A stretch of DNA of 64,000 bases, taken from contig NC_133396.1 of the NCBI RefSeq assembly GCF_047511655.1, positions 130,023,490 to 130,087,489 on the forward strand, given 5' to 3'. The stretch is from Castor canadensis (lineage: Eukaryota > Chordata > Mammalia > Rodentia > Castoridae). The notes below the pieces were generated by a model. That model saw only the letters and a list, made by a program, of their open reading frames with translations, did no database searches and was not told the DNA's origin. The first letter of the stretch is position 1. Each line of letters starts with the position of its first letter. Made by a program: the position numbers and the translations under genes. This document shows, piece by piece, positions 56,905 to 64,000 of this stretch.

Positions 56905-57990
56905 TGACTTACTCTTGTGGTTTTCATGGCTACTAACACATCAGGGATTCCCAAATCTACATTTCAGGCCCAGATCGCCTTCCTAAGCTACTTATTAATG
57001 CCAACTTGTTAGACATTTCAACTGTCATGGCCAAAACAATTCATCAGCTCAATGCTATGTTCTTCTCCCCTCCATGTTCCCTGTCACAGTGGTAAGTATC
57101 ACCATCTCTCCAGACAATTAAACTGGGAAACTCAGAGTCCTCCTCCACTCCTCCTTGCCATTCCCCACTTCACGAGTCTTATCATTTTTACCTTACAAGT
57201 GTATATGGAGTGCGTCTTCTCCCCCTGAACTCTCTATCACCCTAGGTCCGGCATCCTATCATTTCATGCCTGGACTATTGCGGTACTCTCCTACCAGTCT
57301 TTCTCTCTCCAGTTTCTCCCAGCCTCAACTGTACACTCTGAACAGCAGCCAGAGCTTTCTGTCTTAACACAAGTCTGGTGGTTATTTCTCTTAAAAATCT
57401 ATATACTTCTCTACCCATCTGGTGAAGCCCACATTACTTAGAGTGATGTATAAAGTCTGGCATGAACTGGCTCCAGGGTACAATTTTGGTCTTGTCTGTC
57501 ACTGCTACCTCCTCTGCCTGTTCCTGTTACAAAGAACTCCACAGTCCCTGAATGCACCCTCCTACAATAAATCACTTGCTTTTGCCTGTTTTATTCCCTT
57601 GGCTGAGAAAGTTCTTCACTTGTCTCCTGTGCCCAGATGACCTCCCCTGAAGGAGGCCATCTCTGAAGCTTTACTCCCAGGTCTCCACTGTCCCTGCATA
57701 TTTGCCGAGTTCTGCACTGTGTAGAGACCACTTGACATTTTAATTTAATTGCTGGACAGCCTTGTTTGCTGCCTCTCTTCCCCATTGATCTTGACTTCCT
57801 TTCTCCCACCCCAGTGTATTAACCAGACCCATCTTCTTTTTTAGTTTGCTTTTGTGGCACTGGGGTTTGAACTCAGGGCCTCATGATTGCTTAGCAGGTG
57901 CTGTTACCGCTTGAGCCATTCCACCAACCCCAGACCCATCTTCTAATTGTCCTGGAGTATAAGGACTCAGCTTAATGCTCAGCTGTTCCT
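56905..57990 (+). mobile_element. L2 copy (sense) with nested ID
   Basis: TCAGGGATTCCCAAATCTAC, TGCCTGGACTATTGCGGTAC, GGCATGAACTGGCTCC and GGAGGCCATCTCTGAAGCTT follow L2 order. ID (minus) at 57845-57935. Confidence 0.65.
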
Positions 57991-58829
57991 CAACTCTGTC
58001 TCCCTGGTATGTCTCAGAGGGAAAAACCCCAGATTCTTCCTGCAATTAGCATGAGGAATTTCTATCTCATGACCTTGGCACATGCAGAATCTATGTCACC
58101 TGAGGCCTCCATTGCTGGAAGGGCAGTGCAATTGGGAGCTGTAATGTTCTTGTAGTATGAAAGGAGGAACTTTCCAGAATTGAGGCCTGGAACATGGTGG
58201 CTCAAGGTTTTTCATTTTTCTGGGGTAAAAATCCTCAAGAAGAGTCAGTGATGAGTGGAGGTAGCATTGAAGCCAGCATGGTCCCTGTTCCCTCCATAGT
58301 CCTGGGCCCCTCTTGAGTCTTCAGGAAAATATTGGAGAAGGCCTCTGACAATAGACTAGAGGCTAGGATGGAGAGATGTCACTGGATGGTGATACAGCTG
58401 AATGCTGATTGGAGGTTGCTAGTAGTATACCATGGAGCTCTGCCCTGGACTTTTTGTGTCCAGTAAGCACAAAGATCTAAATAGCATACCAGCAGATTTG
58501 CAGATCATCTGAAGCCGAGAGGGATAGTGAACTTTTAAATAGCAAAGCCAGGATCCAGAAATTTCTGGCCAGAACTTTCTACCCATTGGTAGACCAATGG
58601 GCTCAGTGTAACAGGTGAACTTTTCTAGCCTTAGAAAAGAACAGCTTCAGGGAGAAGAAAGGACAAATCTCAAATATGTCTGGAATGCTCCTGTAGAAGA
58701 GAAGGGATAGCTTTGTTTTATATGGCCCAGGAACATACCAGGGCCAGAAGGGCTTTCTGAGATACAGCCAGCTTAAAAACAGAAAAATAAATAAAGGCAG
58801 GTTTGATTTCCTCAGGAAGAACTGAGCTC

Positions 58830-59042
58830 CAAGCTGGGCACACAACTGGCTCATACCTGTAACCCGAGCTACTCAGGAGGCAGAGATCAGGAGGATCGAG
58901 GTCAAATAATTCTGGAAGCCAGCCCAGGCAAATAGATGTGAGACCCTGTCTCAAAAAACCCATCATAAGAAAGGACTTGGTGGAATGGCTCAAGGTGTAG
59001 GCCCTGAGTTCAAGCCCCAGTACCACAAAATAAAAAATAAAA
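58830..59042 (+). repeat. B1-dID composite SINE
   Basis: CTGGCTCATACCTGTAACCC body; GGTCAAATAATTCTGG motif; ACCCATCATAAGAAAGGACT linker; deleted ID GGCTCAAGGTGTAGGCCCTG. Confidence 0.88.
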
Positions 59043-59399
59043 AGAACTGAGCTCCCTGTCACTGGAAGTATTCAAGCACAAACTACTTGATAGGGACACT
59101 GTAGGTAGTATTGAACTATTTGCAGTACACTCCAGCAAATATTTATTTGGCGCAAAGTGTTCTGCCAGGCCAGGTATTTTTATAGAAATAAAAGGCCCTT
59201 GTCCTGAAGTTGCTCATTGTATATTACAGAGACAGGTGAGCTCTGAACCCAGGACTGGGGGAGGGCCACTGAGAGGACCCTGGGGCTGAGTGTGGGTAGA
59301 GCATTTGTTATTGCTGTTATTACAGCAATTGTTTAGGTAACATAATGGTCACAGGTATCTATGTTAAAGGTTTCTGTCTTTTAGAGATAGACACTGAAA

Positions 59400-59560
59400 T
59401 ATGTGTGTACTAGGAATTTGCTTTAAAATCTAAAAATGGGTGAGCATATAGATGAAACAAGACTGGCTACACGTCAGTAATTGTTAAAATGGGCAATGAG
59501 TACCCTGTCCTGTCTAGTTCTGTGTACAGTTGGAATTTCCCATAATAAAAAGTTACAAAG
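59400..59560 (+). mobile_element. Old L1 3'-terminal fragment
   Basis: GAATTTCCCATAATAAAAAG, same ending as 380-470 and 40600-40775; followed by a GA-rich tract to 59632. Confidence 0.5.
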
Positions 59561-59679
59561 AGGATGAGGAGAAAAAGCAAGAGAAGGAAGAGGAAGAAGG
59601 GAAGAAGGAAAAAAAGAAGAATGAGAAGAGTTAGCCTGATGGAGAAGGGAAAGAAATTCTAGATGGCAGCAGCATCACA

Positions 59680-60060
59680 CATAAGGGCAACAAGACTGAC
59701 AAGGGCCTGGCATACTTGTTCCTTGCTGTGACCAGAATACAGGTATGGAGGGAGGTGGGATGAAGAGACAAGTGCAGGCCAGATCACGAAGGGCTCGTAT
59801 GCCAAGCTAAATAAATAGTTTGGACTTTATCCTAAAGTGGGGTGCCATTAACCAGATTTACATTTTAGAGCTGTCTCTCTGGCTACTGTGGGCTGATGGC
59901 TCAGAGAGAAGGAGAACAGGAGGCATGGAGGCCAGCTGGAAGGTAAGAGATGAGTGGTCCCAACCCTAGCATGGCAGTGGGGATGGCAAAGTAGCTAATC
60001 TGGTGTATGTTAGGAAGGGAGGATGGAGGGAACATGGCAAGGAAGAGTCAAGGCTAAGTC
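59680..60060 (-). mobile_element. L2-like fragment (antisense)
   Basis: CACGAAGGGCTCGTATGCCA, TTTGGACTTTATCCTAAAGT and TGTCTCTCTGGCTACTGTGG. Confidence 0.55.
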
Positions 60061-60257
60061 TGATGTCCCCATGTCTGGAGGCTGAAGGTGCCATTCCTGA
60101 AGATGGAGAAGGCAGGAGGGCTGAGATCTGGTTCCCCCAACATCCTCTGCTCCTGTTTTTCTATTAGGCTTATACGGATGCCTACAGAATTTGCAGGACC
60201 AAATGCAAAATGATTGTGTGCAGCCGTGGGTTCTTTGTTCAAGAATTAAGACTTTTA

Positions 60258-60352
60258 GGGCTGGGGGCATGGTTCAAGTGGTAGAGCACTTGCCTAACAA
60301 GTGCAAAGTCCTGAGTTCAAACCCCAGTACTGCCAAAAACAAAAACAAAGTC
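60258..60352 (+). repeat. ID-like SINE with 10-bp target-site duplication
   Basis: TTAAGACTTT at 60245-60254 and 60353-60362 flank a unit with GTTCAAGTGGTAGAGCACTT. Confidence 0.88.
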
Positions 60353-61663
60353 TTAAGACTTTCGGGATGGCAACAGCAGAGCACTAAACTTAGCCCAGGA
60401 CCCTTCTAAGCCCTGTAGGGCTGCAAATGTTGAACACCCATGGAGTTGCTCTCAACTAGACCAGGGTGGCCTCTTCTGTTTAGAAAAGGCAGGAGGGTGG
60501 CTGGACAAGAGCCAGGGCTCCAGTTCATAGCTCCAGGCAGCTAGAGGACAGCATGTTCCTCCTGCCACCCCACCTCCCCTAGGACCCAAGTGGATCCCAG
60601 CACTCTGGGACAAAGAGCTTACTTTTAAGTAGATCATTACAATGTTTTCCAAACTTGCTTGGGTTTTCATTTGCTCTGGGATGAAATGAAGAAGCAGAAA
60701 GTACGAGGCAGGCTTCTCAGAGAGCAGAGTGCTAAATGACTTATTTTCTCCAAAAATGGGGTTTGTTAAAAGGTTCCCAGCATGAGTCATCAACTAGTTG
60801 GCAAAATACTGAGGTCTGAGGGCAGCAAGCAGAGAAGATCTGCCAAGAGAATCCTGGAGATGGGTTCCTCATAACCCCCAGAAACCACAATGTCTTCATG
60901 CAAGATGTTGCCAGCACAGCCCTAAGGCAACACCCTCAACTTGAACCTGTCTTCCTCCACTTGCGGTAGAATGCAGAGGCCTCAATGGGAGCGGAGTAAA
61001 GGCCAAAGTGAGAAGTAGTGTCTCCCTGAGTTGCTTCTGGGTCAGTTCACCTCCCCCTAGTCAACATCCCTTTCCTTAGACACCTGGCCCTTCAAGACTC
61101 CAGGCAATCTAGGATCCCCAAAGAGTGCTGGCAGACTGTGTGCAAGAGCCCAGCCTCCCCAAGTCTGCACATCACTTATTGTCTTTCCTGGAAGCCACCT
61201 CTGCTCACATCACTGATAGGAGCAGGCAGAGCGGTGCAGAGATTGGGGCTCTGCTTCCTGCAAGCACCTGGACGGTGTCAGAAGAGGAGGCTCTCTCTTC
61301 CCAGGCTCACAGTCCACTACCCTTTTCTTGGTTACCACTGTACCCAACACCATGCTGGGGGGAAAAAGTGAGCCGCAGAGTTTCTGTTTCCACTGGAGCA
61401 GGAGGCAGGGCCTGAGGCCCTCGGGCCTTTCTGCTCAGTACTGATATTTTAGTGATACTATCACCCACCTGACTTCCTAAATGCTAGGAGAGAACTGTGA
61501 GAGGCTAGCAGCCTGGCAGGGCCCAAGCATGGTACTTCCAGGTGGGGAATGGCAGCATGAGGGGGAATCACCTCTCATCTCTGTCCCCATCCATCCCTTC
61601 CCATCCCTTCTTCCCCTCTGCTGGCCTGAGGGATCTTGCTTCTTTTTCTGTTTTTATTTTATT

Positions 61664-61742
61664 TTGTGTGGTGCTGGGTATCGAAGCCATGGCCTTCAGC
61701 ATGTTAGGCAAGCATTGTACCACTGAGCTTCACCCCAGCACA
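61664..61742 (-). repeat. ID-like SINE (classic rodent type)
   Basis: GGTGCTGGGTATCGAAGCCA to CCACTGAGCTTCACCCCAGC. Confidence 0.8.
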
Positions 61743-62072
61743 GATCTTGCTTATTTATTTTGTTTTATTTTTGCTATAAAACAGAATTATTCAAAGATAA
61801 TTTTTAAAAACTTTTGTTGTTTTTTCTAATCATAAAAGTAGTTTAGCCATAAAGTTTCCAGAAAGACCTACATGGAATTCCATTATAACTCTGATAGATG
61901 CCCAGTGTCTGCACATATTAGTACTCCTCAAGAAAGCTTTCTTCATCATGAAAATTCAGATAATATGCCACATTATCCAGATCCACAGGATTTAATATTA
62001 GTTAATAGTAAATTAATAAGAGTAAGTCTAATAAGTAATCTAGACCAAAAGAAACATTTTAATTCTAGGCTT

Positions 62073-62195
62073 ACTTTTTTTTTTTTTTGACAAGTGTCAC
62101 TATGTAGCCCAAGCTGGCCTTGATTGAGCTCAAGATCCTCCTGCCTCAGCTTCCTGAGTGCTGGGATTATAGGCATGCACAATTACACTCAGTTT
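62073..62195 (-). repeat. B1-like SINE
   Basis: CACTATGTAGCCCAAGCTGG to GGATTATAGGCATGCACA. Confidence 0.82.
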
Positions 62196-62283
62196 CTGGG
62201 TTTATTGTTAAGCTAATAAGATAAATATAAGTCAAAATGTCATTATTCCTAGAGGAAATGCATTAATACAAAGAGAAAGTTTA

Positions 62284-62398
62284 AGGACTGGAGATGTGGC
62301 TCAAGCAACAAAGTGCCTGCTTTGTGAGCACCTGATTTGTAAATGCAAGCTGTGAGTTCAAACCCCAGCCCCACCAAAAAACAAAAGAAAGAAAAACT
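62284..62398 (+). repeat. ID-like SINE with internal duplication
   Basis: GCCTGCTTTGTGAGC is followed by a near-repeat CCTGATTTGTAAATGC before GAGTTCAAACCCCAGCCCC. Confidence 0.8.
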
Positions 62399-62859
62399 TT
62401 AAGTGGGTAATCTACACTTATTTTCAACACTTTTTTAGAAGGTTGCCCTGTATTTAAATAAATGCACCTGTAACTATATGAATAAAATGATGCTAGAATC
62501 TTAAGATACCTAGGTTTGGAATCCACTTTAGTGGTTTTTAGGTTGTCAAAAACCTATGAGAAATTGCACAGCCTGGACCAAGGTCACATGAGTGAGAATA
62601 GAAAGGGACTGGCATGAGAAGTGTGAAGGCTCTCCTGTCATATGTGGGAGAGATAAAGGAATAAAAGGCTCTTGTATGAAGTAGGTGGAATTCTCAGTCT
62701 CCCCTAAATCCCTTGGGCCACTGGTGGGGAGAAAGCTTAAGTGATTGCAGAAGGGACCACATGGCCTCCCCACTTCTTCCTCTCCTCTTCCCAGCAGGGC
62801 TTCTGATTGGAGCACTGGATGTCTACAGGAGCTGTCATGAAGATGGGGGATGCCAGGGA

Positions 62860-64000
62860 TAGGCAAAGGAGGGGAGAGATGGGGAGTTGGAATTTGAGGA
62901 GCTGTGGGCTACACAAACCAAGATGTTCACTAGACAGTTGGAGACTAGGATCTAAACCTCTATTGGCGTAAGCTCAGAGATAGAGCTTAGAGACATCAGA
63001 ATGCAGAGCAAATGACATCAGGGTGGATGAGGTCACCCAGGGACCTTGAAAACACTCCCATTTCTGTGTCTAGCAGAAGAGGAAGAGGTGCCTTGAGGAC
63101 CACTGGAAAGAAGCTGTCAGAAAGAAGGAAAGGGGGTGGCGTGTTGGAAACTAAGAGAGGGAAGAAGCACTTCAGAAGTGAGGGTCTGATCCTCAGGGTC
63201 TCATGTTCCCCCAAACAATTAAGCAAGATAAAGAATAAAACTCACAGCCAGGTGTGGTAGTGCATGTTTTTAATCTCAGCTACTTGAAAGGCAGAGGCAG
63301 GAGGTTCATGAGATTGAGGCCAGCCTGGGCAAAGGTTGTGAGACCCTGTCTCAAAAGCAAAATACAAGCAAAAGGGCGGGGGATGTGGTCCAAGTGGTAA
63401 AGTGCTTGCCTAGCATGCTCGAGGCCCTAGATTCAATCCCCAGAAACACACTGAAAGAAAGAGGAAGGAAGGGAGGAAGGGAGGGAGGGAGGGAGGGAAA
63501 GAGAGAGAAGAGAAAGAAAAGAGAGAAAAAGAAAGAATAAAACATATAAATCTGATTTTAGCAACCAGAAGGCCAGAAAGTAATTTCTGTGGATCGGTGA
63601 GGGTGAGGTGACACCGTGCTGGCTTGAGGAATGAAGGAATGAATGAGATGAATGGGACTCTTTGGAAAGTATAGATTAGAGATAGAGGCTGCTCTCCCTG
63701 GAAGGGACTGTGAGGTAGAGGCAGAAATTGGATTTACATAGGAGTGATGTGAGTGTTGAAAGGGTGGGAAGAGGGAGCCAGGAAATTGGGTGAGGTTAGA
63801 GCTGTGGGAGAGAGCATGGTGCTCACTGGAGAGAGGAGGGGTGGTCTAGAACCCAGGGAAAGGGGACACTTGGGGGATCATTATAGGGAAGGCGGAAAGA
63901 TGAGCAGGGAGGGGAGTTTGTAGGCGTGAGGGGGGAAGTTGGAGAATGAATTCCCACTGGTGGCTTTCTCTTTCTTGCTGGGAAGTAAATAGAGGAGATT
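62860..64000 (-). mobile_element. L2-like copy (antisense), runs off right edge
   Basis: GACAGTTGGAGACTAGGATC and GATGAGGTCACCCAGGGACC match the reversed L2 order; a B1-ID composite (63246-63452) and a GGAA/GGGA tract (63452-63540) interrupt it. Confidence 0.5.
63246..63452 (+). repeat. B1-ID composite SINE (full ID)
   Basis: CCAGGTGTGGTAGTGCATG body; ID with GTCCAAGTGGTAAAGTGCTT and CTAGATTCAATCCCCAG. Confidence 0.82.

Larger units (their letters stand above)
36465..64000 (+). other. LMOD1: LMOD1 gene, 5' part (leiomodin-1), runs off right edge
   Basis: First coding exon plus more than 27 kb of intron 1. In relatives LMOD1 has a short first coding exon followed, after a long intron, by a large exon holding the charged middle region, the leucine-rich repeat and the WH2-containing C-terminus; none of that is present here. 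Leiomodin-1 is a smooth-muscle actin filament nucleator of the tropomodulin family. It is divergently arranged to TIMM17A with about 8.1 kb between start codons. Confidence 0.93.
36726..64000 (+). other. LMOD1: LMOD1 intron 1 (partial)
   Basis: Begins with the donor at 36726; no second exon seen. Contents are mainly interspersed repeats listed separately. Unassigned stretches include 37500-38460, 41100-42350, 42920-43720, 46700-47000, 53000-53690, 58000-58830 and 60360-61650. Confidence 0.75.

Noticed and set aside
8683-63452. ID-like units as functional tRNA genes
   Set aside because: They keep A- and B-box-like sequence but end in A tails and have target duplications, and lack paired tRNA stems; they are SINEs.

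Overview
This is mammalian nuclear DNA from a rodent. It holds parts of three genes I recognise by protein sequence. On the minus strand are the first three coding exons of RNPEP (aminopeptidase B; exons at 7939-7511, 3844-3704 and 2537-2389, the gene running off the left edge) and the complete six-exon coding region of TIMM17A (mitochondrial import translocase subunit; 28333 down to 17384, 171 codons plus stop). On the plus strand is the first coding exon of LMOD1 (leiomodin-1; 36465-36725), whose first intron fills the rest of the window. RNPEP, TIMM17A and LMOD1 are neighbours on human chromosome 1q32.1 in the same relative order and orientation, so this is a conserved block. The genes are not an operon and share no pathway; they are simply syntenic.

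The lineage guess rests on the SINEs. The window is packed with 7SL-derived B1-like units, tRNA-derived ID-like units, and composites of the two. The ID tail reads roughly CTGGTGGAGTGGCTCAAG near the A box and GAGTTCAAACCCCAGTAC near the B box. That pattern fits Castorimorpha, most likely beaver (Castor), but this is inference, not a search result.

Layout: 1-8.1 kb RNPEP 5' half with a CpG-rich promoter; 8.1-17 kb intergenic, mainly L1 3' ends and SINEs; 17-28.5 kb TIMM17A with a CpG-rich promoter; 28.5-36 kb intergenic (old mammalian repeats, SINEs, a TC microsatellite); 36.0-36.7 kb LMOD1 promoter and exon 1 with two CArG-like boxes; 36.7-64 kb LMOD1 intron 1, with long L2 copies in both orientations, an L1 3' end, MIRs and many SINEs. 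I found no RNA gene, CRISPR array or further coding exon.

Most interesting observations: (1) an approximately 90-bp inverted duplication that brackets TIMM17A exons 2 and 3, a geometry favouring back-splicing; (2) at least five copies of a trimeric SINE (B1-B1-ID) sharing diagnostic linker positions; (3) composite and free-standing ID units that lack the segment between A and B boxes; (4) paired CArG-like boxes upstream of LMOD1; (5) a 68-bp near-identical local duplication at 14.7 and 16.1 kb.
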